Positions 17,483-25,767 of a DNA stretch of 64,000 bases are shown here, in pieces (within the stretch, counting starts at the first letter, position 1; the number at the start of each line of letters is the position of its first letter). Under the pieces are notes generated by a model that worked only from the letters and a program-made list of their open reading frames with translations, was not told where the DNA came from and made no database searches. Position numbers and translations under genes: made by a program. The stretch comes from Amycolatopsis mediterranei (GTDB taxonomy: Bacteria; Actinomycetota; Actinomycetes; Mycobacteriales; Pseudonocardiaceae), in NCBI RefSeq assembly GCF_026017845.1, contig NZ_CP100416.1:1237833-1301832 (forward strand), read 5' to 3'.

Positions 17483-18553
17483 ATGCCCAACCAAGCACCG
17501 TCCGAGACCCGCGAAGAGCCCGTGGCACCCGAAAGCGCGCGCCCGGCCATCCGGCTTTCCGGGCTGCGCAAGCACTTCGGCGACGTCCACGCGGTCGACG
17601 GCGTCGACCTCGACATCCCGCCGGGCGAGTTCTTCTCGATGCTCGGGCCGTCCGGCTCCGGCAAGACGACGGTGCTGCGCCTGATCGCCGGCTTCGAGCT
17701 GCCCACCGCGGGCACGATCGAGCTCGACGGCCACGACGTCAGCCGGCTCGCGCCGTTCGAGCGCGACGTCAACACGGTGTTCCAGGACTACGCGCTGTTC
17801 CCGCACATGAACGTGCAGCAGAACGTCGAGTACGGCCTGCGCGTCAAGCGCGTCCCGAAGCGGCAACGCCGGGAGCGCGCGCTCGAGGCGTTGAAGACCG
17901 TGCGGCTGGAGGACTACGGCTCCCGCAAGCCCGCGCAGCTCTCGGGTGGCCAGCGCCAGCGCGTCGCCCTGGCCCGCGCGCTGGTCAACCGGCCCAAGGT
18001 GCTGCTGCTCGACGAACCCCTGGGCGCGCTCGACCTCAAGCTGCGCCAAGCCATGCAGCTGGAGCTCAAGCAGATCCAGCGGGACGTCGGCATCACGTTC
18101 GTCTTCGTCACCCACGACCAGGACGAGGCGCTCACCATGAGCGATCGCATCGCGGTGTTCAACGACGGGAAGATCGAGCAGGTCGGGCCGCCCGAGGAGG
18201 TCTACGAACGGCCCGCGAGCGCGTTCGTCGCCGGGTTCGTCGGGACGTCCAACCTGCTGGGCGGCCGCGGTGCCGAGAGCGTCATCGGCCGGCCGGGGCT
18301 GTTCAGCATCCGGCCGGAGAAGATCCGCATCGACGGCAACCTCTCCGAACCCGCCGCTCCGGGCGACACCAGCGCCACCGGCACGGTCACCGACGTCGTG
18401 TACGCCGGGGCCACCGTGCGGTACGCCGTGGCGCTCGACGCCGGCGGGCAGCTCTCGGTCGTCCGGCAGAACACCGATGACGCCGCTTTTGCCGACGGCC
18501 GCGTCCGGCTGAGCTGGCGGAACGAACACAGCTTCCAGGTCCCTGGTCAGTGA
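17483..18553 (+). CDS. Spermidine/putrescine ABC importer, ATPase subunit (PotA type)
   Basis: A 356-residue ATPase. Walker A GPSGSGKTT, Q-loop VFQDYALFPHMNV, signature LSGGQRQRVALARAL, Walker B VLLLDEPLGAL and switch VTHDQDEAL are all present. A C-terminal TOBE-like domain (about 245-356) fits the PotA/MalK class. ATG 17483 lies 8 bases after the dehydrogenase stop, with GAGGG before it; a GTG at 17471 overlapping that stop is possible. Works with the substrate-binding and permease genes that follow. Confidence 0.92.
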   Translation: MPNQAPSETREEPVAPESARPAIRLSGLRKHFGDVHAVDGVDLDIPPGEFFSMLGPSGSGKTTVLRLIAGFELPTAGTIELDGHDVSRLAPFERDVNTVFQDYALFPHMNVQQNVEYGLRVKRVPKRQRRERALEALKTVRLEDYGSRKPAQLSGGQRQRVALARALVNRPKVLLLDEPLGALDLKLRQAMQLELKQIQRDVGITFVFVTHDQDEALTMSDRIAVFNDGKIEQVGPPEEVYERPASAFVAGFVGTSNLLGGRGAESVIGRPGLFSIRPEKIRIDGNLSEPAAPGDTSATGTVTDVVYAGATVRYAVALDAGGQLSVVRQNTDDAAFADGRVRLSWRNEHSFQVPGQ

Positions 18554-18563
18554 AAGGGTTGCC

Positions 18564-19766
18564 ATGAAGAACAGGAAGACGCGGCTGGCCGGGATCCTCG
18601 GCGTTAGCCTGCTGTTGGCTGCATGTGGCACGTCGGGCTCGAACTCGTCCGCGCCGCCGGGTGCGCAGGGGTTCACGCCGCCGAAGCTCGAGGCGCTGAA
18701 GGCACTCGGGCAGCCGGAAGGCCAGCTGAACGTCCTGGCCTGGCCGGGGTACGCGGAGAACGGCTCGAACGACCCGAAGGTGAACTGGGTGACGCCGTTC
18801 GAGCAGCAGACCGGCTGCAAGGTGAACGTCAAGCCGTTCGGCACGTCCGACGAGGCCGTCACGCTGATGAAGACCGGGCAGTACGACGTCGTGTCCGCCT
18901 CCGGTGACGCGTCGCTGCGGCTCGTCGCGTCCGGGGACGCCGAGCCGGTGAACACCGCGCTGGTCCCGAACTACGCCGACGTCCAGCCGTTCCTGAAGAA
19001 CAAGTCCTGGAACAGCGTCGGCGGCGTCTCCTACGGCATCCCGCACGGCTGGGGCGCGAACCTGCTGACCTGGCGCACCGACAAGGTGACGCCGGCCCCG
19101 GCGTCGTGGTCGGTGATGTTCGACGCGAACTCGCCTTACAAGGGCAAGGTGATCGCCTACGACTCGCCGATCTACCTCGCCGACGCCGCGCTGTACCTGC
19201 AGGCGCACCAGCCGGACCTCGGCATCAAGAACCCGTACGCCCTCGACGACAAGCAGTTCACCGCGGCGGTGAACCTGCTCAAGCAGCAGCGGCCGCTGGT
19301 GTCCGAGTACTGGTCGGACTACCTCAAGGAGTCGCAGGCACTGAAGAACGGCGACGCCGTCGTCGGCACGGCCTGGCAGGTCACGGTCAACCTGACCAAG
19401 GGCGAAGGCGCGCCGTTGGAGTCCGCCGTGCCGAGCGAAGGCGCGACCGGGTGGTCGGACACCTGGATGGTCGCGGCGAAGTCGCCGCACAAGACGTGCG
19501 CGTACAAGTGGCTCGACCACATCATCAGCCCGAAGGTCAACGCCCAGGTCGCCGAGTACTTCGGCGAGGCGCCGGCGAACACGAAGGCGTGCGCGGAGAT
19601 GTCGGACAAGACGCTCTGCGACACCTACCACGCCGGCGACGCGGCGTACGCGGCGAAGATCGCGTACTGGACCACGCCGATCCCGCAGTGCCTCGACGGC
19701 CGCACGGACGTCAAGTGCAAGGACTACGGCGAGTGGACCCGCGCCTGGACCGAAATCAAGGGCTGA
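18564..19766 (+). CDS. Spermidine/putrescine-binding lipoprotein (PotD type)
   Basis: A 400-residue substrate-binding protein. The signal peptide ends in a lipobox, LLLAACGTSG, with the lipidated Cys at about residue 21. The mature part begins with EGQLNVLAWPGYAENG, typical of the polyamine-binding group, and includes YDVVSASGDASLRLVASGD. It captures the polyamine outside the membrane and hands it to the two permeases. GAAAGGG precedes the ATG. A hairpin after the gene may favour its expression over the permeases. Confidence 0.92.
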   Translation: MKNRKTRLAGILGVSLLLAACGTSGSNSSAPPGAQGFTPPKLEALKALGQPEGQLNVLAWPGYAENGSNDPKVNWVTPFEQQTGCKVNVKPFGTSDEAVTLMKTGQYDVVSASGDASLRLVASGDAEPVNTALVPNYADVQPFLKNKSWNSVGGVSYGIPHGWGANLLTWRTDKVTPAPASWSVMFDANSPYKGKVIAYDSPIYLADAALYLQAHQPDLGIKNPYALDDKQFTAAVNLLKQQRPLVSEYWSDYLKESQALKNGDAVVGTAWQVTVNLTKGEGAPLESAVPSEGATGWSDTWMVAAKSPHKTCAYKWLDHIISPKVNAQVAEYFGEAPANTKACAEMSDKTLCDTYHAGDAAYAAKIAYWTTPIPQCLDGRTDVKCKDYGEWTRAWTEIKG

Positions 19767-19776
19767 CCCCCGAACC

Positions 19777-19822
19777 CCGGACGCGGCGGCCTGTGTCCCC
19801 CCACTCCGCCCGCCGCGTCCGG
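19777..19822 (+). terminator. Intercistronic stem-loop between binding protein and permeases
   Basis: CCGGACGCGGCGG (19777-19789) pairs perfectly with CCGCCGCGTCCGG (19810-19822) around a 20-base loop. There is no T-tract, so it is more likely a partial terminator or mRNA-stabilising hairpin that raises the binding protein relative to the permeases. Confidence 0.6.
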
Positions 19823-19841
19823 CCTCATCCTGCGAGGCAAG

Positions 19842-20672
19842 ATGACCGCCTTCTTCTACCGGAGACCCAAGCTGCGCCTGGGTTTCCTGCTCTCGGCCCC
19901 GCTGCTCTGGCTCGGCCTGGCCTACCTGGGCGCGCTCGCCGCGCTGTTCGTCACGGCGTTCTGGCACACCGACGCCTTCACCGGCCAGGTCGTCGTCGAC
20001 TGGTCGCTGGGCAACTTCGAGACGCTGTTCACCGACGCGGTCTACCGCACGATCACCTTCCGCACGGTCGGGATCGCGGCGCTGGTCACGGTGATCGACG
20101 CGGTCGTTGCGTTCCCGATGGCGTTCGCGATGGCCAAGCTCGCTTCGCCGCGCGCGCAGCGGATCCTGGTGATCGCGGTGATGACCCCGCTGTGGGCGAG
20201 CTACCTGGTGAAGGCGTACGCGTGGCGGTCGATGCTGTCCGGCAACGGCGCGCTGAGCTCGATTTCGCCCGGTTACGGCGTCACGGCCACGATTGTCACG
20301 CTGTCCTACCTCTGGCTGCCGTACATGATCCTGCCGATCTACGCCGGCCTCGACCGGCTGCCGGATTCCCTGGTGGACGCTTCGGGCGACCTCGGCGCCC
20401 GCTCACTGAGGACGTTCCGCTCGGTGATCCTGCCGCTGACGTTCCCGGCGATCGTGGCGGGCTCGATCTTCACGTTTTCGCTGTCCCTGGGCGACTACAT
20501 CGCGGTGAAGATCGTCGGCGGCACGTCCCAGATGCTCGGCAACGTCGTCTACGACAACATCGGCGCGGCGAACAACCTCCCGTTCGCGGCGACGGTGGCG
20601 ACGGTGCCGGTCGTGATCATGCTCGGCTATCTGGCCGCGGTGCGCCGCACCGGCGCGCTCGACAACCTCTAG
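19842..20672 (+). CDS. Polyamine ABC transporter permease (PotB type)
   Basis: A 276-residue inner-membrane protein with about six hydrophobic segments (first at about residues 14-40). The EAA-like loop that docks the ATPase is DASGDLGARSLRTFRSVILP (about 180-200). It pairs with the next gene product as the two transmembrane halves of the importer. ATG 19842 follows GGCAAG; the next gene starts 8 bases after the stop. Confidence 0.9.
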   Translation: MTAFFYRRPKLRLGFLLSAPLLWLGLAYLGALAALFVTAFWHTDAFTGQVVVDWSLGNFETLFTDAVYRTITFRTVGIAALVTVIDAVVAFPMAFAMAKLASPRAQRILVIAVMTPLWASYLVKAYAWRSMLSGNGALSSISPGYGVTATIVTLSYLWLPYMILPIYAGLDRLPDSLVDASGDLGARSLRTFRSVILPLTFPAIVAGSIFTFSLSLGDYIAVKIVGGTSQMLGNVVYDNIGAANNLPFAATVATVPVVIMLGYLAAVRRTGALDNL

Positions 20673-20680
20673 GAGCTCGC

Positions 20681-21478
20681 GTGCGTACTTCCCGGGTGTT
20701 GTTGTGGACGGCGCTGGGACTCGGCTTGGCGGTGATCTACTTCCCGCTGGTGGTGGTGCTGCTCGACTCGTTCAACGCGGACACGACGTTCGGCTGGCCG
20801 CCGTCGCGGTTCACCCTGGAGTGGTGGAGCCGGGCCGCGTCGAACGAAGGGGCGTTGCACGCGCTGCGGACGAGCGTCGAGGCGGGCCTGGCGGCGACGG
20901 CGATCGCGCTGGTGCTCGGCACGATGGCCGCGTTCGCCTTGCAGCGCTACCGGTTCTTCGGGCGCAACCCGGTGTCGCTGCTGATCATCCTGCCGATCGC
21001 GCTGCCGGGGATCGTCACGGGCATCGCGCTGAACAACGCGTTCCGGACCATCCTGGGCATCGACCTCGGCCTGCTGACGGCGATCATCGCACACGCGACG
21101 TTCTGCATCGTGGTGGTGTTCAACAACGTGGTCGCGCGGCTGCGCCGGATGGGCGGCAACCTCGAGGAAGCGTCGATGGACCTCGGCGCGACCGGCCTCA
21201 CGACGTTCCGGCTGGTGACGTTCCCGATGCTGCGATCGGCGTTGCTGGCGGGCGGCCTGCTGGCCTTCGCGCTGTCGTTCGACGAGATCATCGTGACGAC
21301 GTTCACCCTGGGCACGGGCATGGAGACGCTGCCGATCTGGATCTACGACAACCTGTTCCGGCCCAACCAGGCCCCGATCGTGAACGTGGTGGCGGCGGTG
21401 CTGATCGTGGCCTCGACGGTCCCGGTGTACCTGGCCCAGCGCCTCTCCGGCGACACGGCTTCGGGTGGCCGCCTCTAG
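20681..21478 (+). CDS. Polyamine ABC transporter permease (PotC type)
   Basis: A 265-residue membrane protein with about six transmembrane segments. It contains the EAA loop EEASMDLGATGLTTFRLVTF. FALSFDEIIVTTFTLG is typical of PotC. GTG 20681 is preceded by TAGGAGCT. It is the last gene of the aldehyde dehydrogenase-PotABCD operon and ends 12 bases from the convergent peptidase gene. Confidence 0.9.
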   Translation: MRTSRVLLWTALGLGLAVIYFPLVVVLLDSFNADTTFGWPPSRFTLEWWSRAASNEGALHALRTSVEAGLAATAIALVLGTMAAFALQRYRFFGRNPVSLLIILPIALPGIVTGIALNNAFRTILGIDLGLLTAIIAHATFCIVVVFNNVVARLRRMGGNLEEASMDLGATGLTTFRLVTFPMLRSALLAGGLLAFALSFDEIIVTTFTLGTGMETLPIWIYDNLFRPNQAPIVNVVAAVLIVASTVPVYLAQRLSGDTASGGRL

Positions 21479-21490
21479 GCGGTTTCGCCG

Positions 21491-22435
21491 CTACTCGCGG
21501 AACGAGTCCGTCGCCGCTCGCAGTGCCGCCAGGACGCCCGGGTCCGTCACCGCGTGCCCGGCTCCCTCGAGCAGCTTCAGCTCCGAACCGGGCCACGCGC
21601 GGTGCAGCTCGTACGCCGTGACCGGTGGGCACACCGTGTCGTAGCGGCCCTGGACGATCACCCCCGGGATGCCCGCGAGCTTGCCCGCGTCGCGGATCAG
21701 CCGGCCGTCGTCGAGCCAGGCGCCCTTCGTGAAGTAGTGGACCGCGAGCCGGGCGAACGGCCACGCGAACGCCGGGTCCGCGTACTGGCGGCGGAACGAC
21801 TCCTGCGGCAGCACCGAAACCGTCGCGCCTTCCCAGGTGCTCCACGCCACCGCCGCGCGGTGGCGGACCTCCTCGGCCGGGTCGTCGAGCAACACCGCGT
21901 ACCCCGCCAGCGGGTCCTGCCGGAGCCCTGCCGGGAGCGGGGCGAGGAACGCTTCCCACTCGCGCGGGAACAGGTGGGCCGCGCCGCCGCGGTAGATCCA
22001 GTCCAGCTCGCTCTGCCGCACGGTGAAGACCCCGCGCAGGATGATCTCGCTGACGCGCGAAGGGTGCGTCTCGGCGTAAGCGAGCGCGAGGGTGGCGCCC
22101 CACGAGCCGCCGAAGAGCTGCCAGCGCTCGATGCCGAGCCGGTCCCGCAGCAGTTCCATGTCGGCGACCAGGTGCCACAGGGTGTTCGCGCTGAGATCGT
22201 CCGCGTCCGGCGTCGATCGTCCCGAGCCCCGCTGGTCGAACAGGACGATCCGGTAGACCGCGGGGTCGAAGTGCCGCCGGGCCATTGGGGCGATCCCGCT
22301 GCCGGGACCGCCGTGCAGCACCACGACCGGTTTCCCGGCCGGGTTGCCCGCCTCCTGGCACCGGATCCGGTGCCCGTCGCCGGTTTCGAGGAATCCCTCG
22401 GCGCGCGGGGAGATCGGCGGGTACAGCTCGTCCAT
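21491..22435 (-). CDS. pip: Proline iminopeptidase
   Basis: A 314-residue alpha/beta hydrolase of family S33. The oxyanion block VVLHGGPGSGIAPMA, DQRGSGRSTPDA, the nucleophile elbow LFGGSWGATLALAYA (Ser), and the late Asp (GRYDTVCPP) and His (GAGHAVTDP) are in the classical order. It removes N-terminal proline from peptides in the cytoplasm. ATG 22435 is in agreement with the family's usual length of about 310-320. A monocistronic arrangement is likely. Confidence 0.92.
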   Translation of the reverse strand: MDELYPPISPRAEGFLETGDGHRIRCQEAGNPAGKPVVVLHGGPGSGIAPMARRHFDPAVYRIVLFDQRGSGRSTPDADDLSANTLWHLVADMELLRDRLGIERWQLFGGSWGATLALAYAETHPSRVSEIILRGVFTVRQSELDWIYRGGAAHLFPREWEAFLAPLPAGLRQDPLAGYAVLLDDPAEEVRHRAAVAWSTWEGATVSVLPQESFRRQYADPAFAWPFARLAVHYFTKGAWLDDGRLIRDAGKLAGIPGVIVQGRYDTVCPPVTAYELHRAWPGSELKLLEGAGHAVTDPGVLAALRAATDSFRE

Positions 22436-22535
22436 GCGAGTCACTGTGCCGTATCGGGAAATCACTGTGCCGTAGGGCCTTGGCCGTCGCCCCGACGCCC
22501 CGCCGCCGAGTGCCGGGACGACGACCAAGAAAGGT

Positions 22536-22572
22536 GGGGACCCGCCCCCGCCGCCGGGCTGAGCGGGTCCCC
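22536..22572 (-). terminator. Terminator of the 39-aa gene
   Basis: GGGGACCCGC (22536-22545) and GCGGGTCCCC (22563-22572) form a perfect 10-bp stem with a 17-base loop, 13 bases after the small gene's stop. Read on the minus strand, the stem is followed by ACCTTTCTTGG, a weak T-tract. Confidence 0.65.
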
Positions 22573-22584
22573 GGTCCGGGTGCG

Positions 22585-22704
22585 TCAGCGGCTCACGGCC
22601 GCGTCCGCGCATTCTTCGAGGTGGGAGTTGACTGCCTGCCAGATCCGGGTGCCTCGGGCAAGGCCGTCGGGGTGGTCACGACGGCCGGCGATCCGCACAC
22701 GCAT
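22585..22704 (-). CDS. 39-residue protein of unknown function
   Basis: A 40-codon frame starting at ATG 22704, preceded on its strand by a near-perfect ribosome site (GAGGAGG, 5 bases before the start). The product is basic at the N-terminus (MRVRIAGRRDHPDGLARGTR) and mixed at the C-terminus, with one Cys and no membrane helix. A terminator follows the stop, and overlapping palindromes lie upstream in the region shared with uppP. Signal quality makes it a credible gene; no family is recognised. Confidence 0.6.
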   Translation of the reverse strand: MRVRIAGRRDHPDGLARGTRIWQAVNSHLEECADAAVSR

Positions 22705-22778
22705 TCCGTCCTCCTCGTCGAGGTTCGATGCTTCGTCGTGGCGGCGACGGGCTAAACGCTAAGCCACGAGCCGAACAC

Positions 22779-22802
22779 CAGTCAAGAACATGACTGATGT
22801 TC
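22779..22802. promoter_or_regulatory. Overlapping palindromes in divergent promoter
   Basis: CAGTCA-N6-TGACTG (22779-22796) overlaps GAACAT-GACTG-ATGTTC (22786-22802). The stretch is AT-rich for this genome and lies between the 39-aa gene (minus) and uppP (plus). It looks like an operator for a dimeric regulator that could control both genes. Confidence 0.45.
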
Positions 22803-22913
22803 ATGTATGTGAATGACAGCTGTGATGACGCTGAGCGCGCGCGTCCCCCTTGCCCGGCGCTAACGAAAGGCCGGGTACTTTCCGGTGTCGGGATTTGGAA
22901 AAAGGGGTACGAA

Positions 22914-23840
22914 ATGTCCGCGGTGACCTATCTCGAGGCGATTGTCGTCGGCGCACTGCAAGGGGTGTCGGAATTGTTTCCGGTGTCGAGTCTCGGGCAC
23001 AGCATCCTGCTGCCCGCCTGGCTGGGCGGCTCGTGGCAGCGGGACCTGAGCATCGGCAAGGACTCGCCGTACCTCGCGGTGCTGGTGGCGATGCACGTCG
23101 CCACCGCGCTCGCGCTGGTCCTGTTCTTCCGCAAGGACTGGGTGCGGATCATCGGCGGGCTGTGGACGTCGATCCGCCGGCGCGAGGTGCGCACTCCCGA
23201 CCAGCGGCTCGCGTGGCTGCTCGTGCTGGCCACCATCCCGGTCGGGCTGGCCGGCCTGCTCCTGGAGGGCCTGCTGCGCGACTTCCTCGGCAAGCCCGTG
23301 CCCGCGGCGATCTTCCTCACGCTCAACGGCGGAGTCCTGTACGCCGCCGAGAAGTTCTCGCGGAAGAAGCCCGCGGCGGAAGCGGACACAGTGGACTTTT
23401 CCACCGAAGACACGCTGGTCATGCGCGCGGTCTCGGTCGAGGAAGCCACCGACGTCCGGCTGGCGAAGCTGGGGGTCGGCGAGGCGGTGCTGATCGGCGC
23501 CGCGCAGATCCTCGCGCTGCTGCCGGGCATCAGCCGCTCGGGCATCACGATGGTCGCCGGCCTGCGCCGCGGGCTGGGGCACGAGGATGCGGCGCGGTTC
23601 GCCTTCCTGCTGGCCACGCCGGTGATCCTGGCCGCGGGCGTGCTCAAGATGCCGACGCTGTTCGCCCCCGAAAACCACGCTTCGCTCGGCCCCGCCCTCG
23701 TCGGCAGCGTCATCGCCGGGGTCGCTTCGTACATTTCTGTCCGATTCCTCACCGGATACTTCGAAACGCGTACTCTGACCCCGTTCGCCATTTACTGCGC
23801 GGTCGCCGGAATCGGCAGCCTGATCTTCTTCGCGGTCTGA
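22914..23840 (+). CDS. uppP: Undecaprenyl-diphosphatase
   Basis: A 308-residue polytopic membrane enzyme. Both active-site motifs are present: LQGVSELFPVSSLGHSILLP near the N-terminus and LPGISRSGITMVAG near residue 205. UppP removes a phosphate from undecaprenyl diphosphate so that the lipid carrier can be reused in wall synthesis; extra activity gives bacitracin resistance. ATG 22914 follows AAAAAGGGG with 6 bases spacing; the open frame further upstream crosses the palindromic promoter and is not used. The next gene starts 2 bases after the stop. Confidence 0.93.
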   Translation: MSAVTYLEAIVVGALQGVSELFPVSSLGHSILLPAWLGGSWQRDLSIGKDSPYLAVLVAMHVATALALVLFFRKDWVRIIGGLWTSIRRREVRTPDQRLAWLLVLATIPVGLAGLLLEGLLRDFLGKPVPAAIFLTLNGGVLYAAEKFSRKKPAAEADTVDFSTEDTLVMRAVSVEEATDVRLAKLGVGEAVLIGAAQILALLPGISRSGITMVAGLRRGLGHEDAARFAFLLATPVILAAGVLKMPTLFAPENHASLGPALVGSVIAGVASYISVRFLTGYFETRTLTPFAIYCAVAGIGSLIFFAV

Positions 23841-23841
23841 C

Positions 23842-24690
23842 GTGCCGCTGACGTTCGACGCCCCGGCGGTCCTCGGCGTACTCGCTGCGGGCACGCTCTA
23901 CGTCCGCGCGGCCCGCCGCCGCGGCTGGCCGCCGGGCCGGACGACGGCGTTCCTCGCCGGGCTCGCGACGATCCTGGTCGTCACGTGCTCACCGCTGGCG
24001 GTCTACGACACGACGTTCTTCTGGGTCCGCGCGGTCCAGACGGTGACGCTGCTGATGATCACGCCGCTGCTGCTCGCCCTGGGCGCGCCCGTCCGGCTGC
24101 TCCTGGAGACCGCCGAGGTCCCGTGGCTGCGGCGGCACGGCCGCGGCCCGCTCGCCCGCGCGCTGACGTTCCCGCCGGTCGTCACGGCCGTCCTGGTCGC
24201 CCCGGTGCTGGTGCTGTACCTGACGCCGCTCTACGACCTCACGCTGCGCTCACCGCTCGTCGACGGCCTGGTCCGGCTGGGGCTCGTGCTCGCCGGCTTC
24301 ACGTACTTCTGGACGCGCCTGGGCCTCGATCCGACGCCGCGGGAGGACCCGCACCTGGTGTCGGTGTGGATCGCCTTCGCCGAGGTCGTCTTCGACGGCG
24401 CGCTCGGCCTGGTGCTGTGGCTCGGCCCGCTGCTCGCCCCGGCGCACTACGCCGCCGCGCACCCGGGCTGGGGCCCGGATCCGCGCACCGACCAGATCAT
24501 CGGCGCGGGCGTGCTGTGGATCGGCGGCGACGTCGCCGGCCTGCCGTTCGTCGTCGCGTTGTTCGTGCGGTGGGCCCGCGACGACGAACGGCGGGCGAAG
24601 CAGATCGACGGCCAGCTGGACGCAGCGCCGGAGACCGGCCTGTGGTGGGAGAACGACCCGGCGCTCGCGGAACGGTTCCAGCGCCGGTGA
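23842..24690 (+). CDS. ctaG: Cytochrome c oxidase assembly factor CtaG
   Basis: A 282-residue protein with about seven transmembrane segments and the caa3_CtaG marks: VVTCSPLAVYDTTFFWVRAV, MITPLLLALGAPVRLL and YDLTLRSPLVDGLVRLGLVL, followed by a charged C-terminal tail. CtaG proteins help deliver copper to cytochrome c oxidase. GTG 23842 is one base after the uppP stop, so the two are probably translated from one message, although their functions are not linked. Confidence 0.85.
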   Translation: MPLTFDAPAVLGVLAAGTLYVRAARRRGWPPGRTTAFLAGLATILVVTCSPLAVYDTTFFWVRAVQTVTLLMITPLLLALGAPVRLLLETAEVPWLRRHGRGPLARALTFPPVVTAVLVAPVLVLYLTPLYDLTLRSPLVDGLVRLGLVLAGFTYFWTRLGLDPTPREDPHLVSVWIAFAEVVFDGALGLVLWLGPLLAPAHYAAAHPGWGPDPRTDQIIGAGVLWIGGDVAGLPFVVALFVRWARDDERRAKQIDGQLDAAPETGLWWENDPALAERFQRR

Positions 24691-24698
24691 CCCGGGGT

Positions 24699-25568
24699 TC
24701 AGTCGTGGAACGCGTGCTCCGGCGCCGGGAATTCACCTCGGCGGACGTCCTCGGCGAACGCGGTCGCCGCGTCCTGCAGCACCGTCGCGACGTCGGCGTA
24801 GCGCTTGACGAACCGCGGCGCCTTGCCACGCCGCAGCCCGGCCATGTCCTGCCAGACGAGCACCTGGGCGTCGCAGTCCGGGCCCGCGCCGATGCCGACC
24901 GTCGGGATCTTCAGCTCCGCCGTGACGCGCTTCGCGGCCTCGGCGGGCACCATCTCCATCACCACCGCGAACGCCCCGGCCTCCTGCAGCGCCAGCGCGT
25001 CGGCGAGCAGCACGTCCGCCGCTTCGCCGCGCCCCTGCACCCGGTAGCCGCCGAGGTTGTGTTCGCTCTGCGGGGTGAAGCCGATGTGGCCCATCACGGG
25101 CACGCCGGCCGAGGTCAGCGCCTCGACGTGGGCGGCGAACCGCCGCCCGCCCTCGAGCTTCACGGCGTGCGCGCGGCCCTCTTTCATGAACCGCACCGAC
25201 GTCTCCAGCGCCTGCTGCGGCGAGAGCTGGTAGGAGCCGAACGGCAGGTCGGCGACCACGAGGGCCCGCTTGACCGACCGGGTGACCGCCCGGACCAGCG
25301 GCAGCAGCTCGTCGACCGTCACCGGCAGCGACGTGTCGTAACCGAAGACGTTGTTGGCCGCGGAGTCGCCGACGAGCAGCACGGGGATCCCGGCCTCGTC
25401 GAACAGCGCGGCGGTGTACATGTCGTACGCGGTGAGCATGGGCCACGGTTCGCCGCGTTCCTTGAGCTCACGCAGGTGGTGGACGCGGACCTTCCGGCCC
25501 GGGGCGGGTGCCGCGGGAGCGGCGGGTCCGGTGCCGTAGGGGGCGGGTTCTTCGGCGCTGGCAGACAT
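24699..25568 (-). CDS. panB: 3-methyl-2-oxobutanoate hydroxymethyltransferase
   Basis: A 289-residue TIM-barrel enzyme of pantothenate synthesis that adds a hydroxymethyl group from methylene-tetrahydrofolate to ketoisovalerate. Metal and substrate residues are in [57 protein letters not shown] and [19 protein letters not shown]. An Ala/Pro-rich N-terminal extension of about 25 residues is not part of the core. It is divergent from lysX across 199 bases. Confidence 0.95.
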   Translation of the reverse strand: MSASAEEPAPYGTGPAAPAAPAPGRKVRVHHLRELKERGEPWPMLTAYDMYTAALFDEAGIPVLLVGDSAANNVFGYDTSLPVTVDELLPLVRAVTRSVKRALVVADLPFGSYQLSPQQALETSVRFMKEGRAHAVKLEGGRRFAAHVEALTSAGVPVMGHIGFTPQSEHNLGGYRVQGRGEAADVLLADALALQEAGAFAVVMEMVPAEAAKRVTAELKIPTVGIGAGPDCDAQVLVWQDMAGLRRGKAPRFVKRYADVATVLQDAATAFAEDVRRGEFPAPEHAFHD

Positions 25569-25767
25569 CGTCGTCGACCGTCCTTCCCTCGAGGCCTCGT
25601 CGAGGTCCCCGGGTCGTGGAACAGAGGCGTCTCAAAGAGTGACACGCCCCCGGACCGGCCCCAACCGCGTGCGACAAGCTTCACACCCCCGGGGAGGACG
25701 GGCCGTCAGCCTTCAGGTTGATGTCCGGGGACAACCAACCCGGGTTCACTTACGTCAAGAAGAGGGC

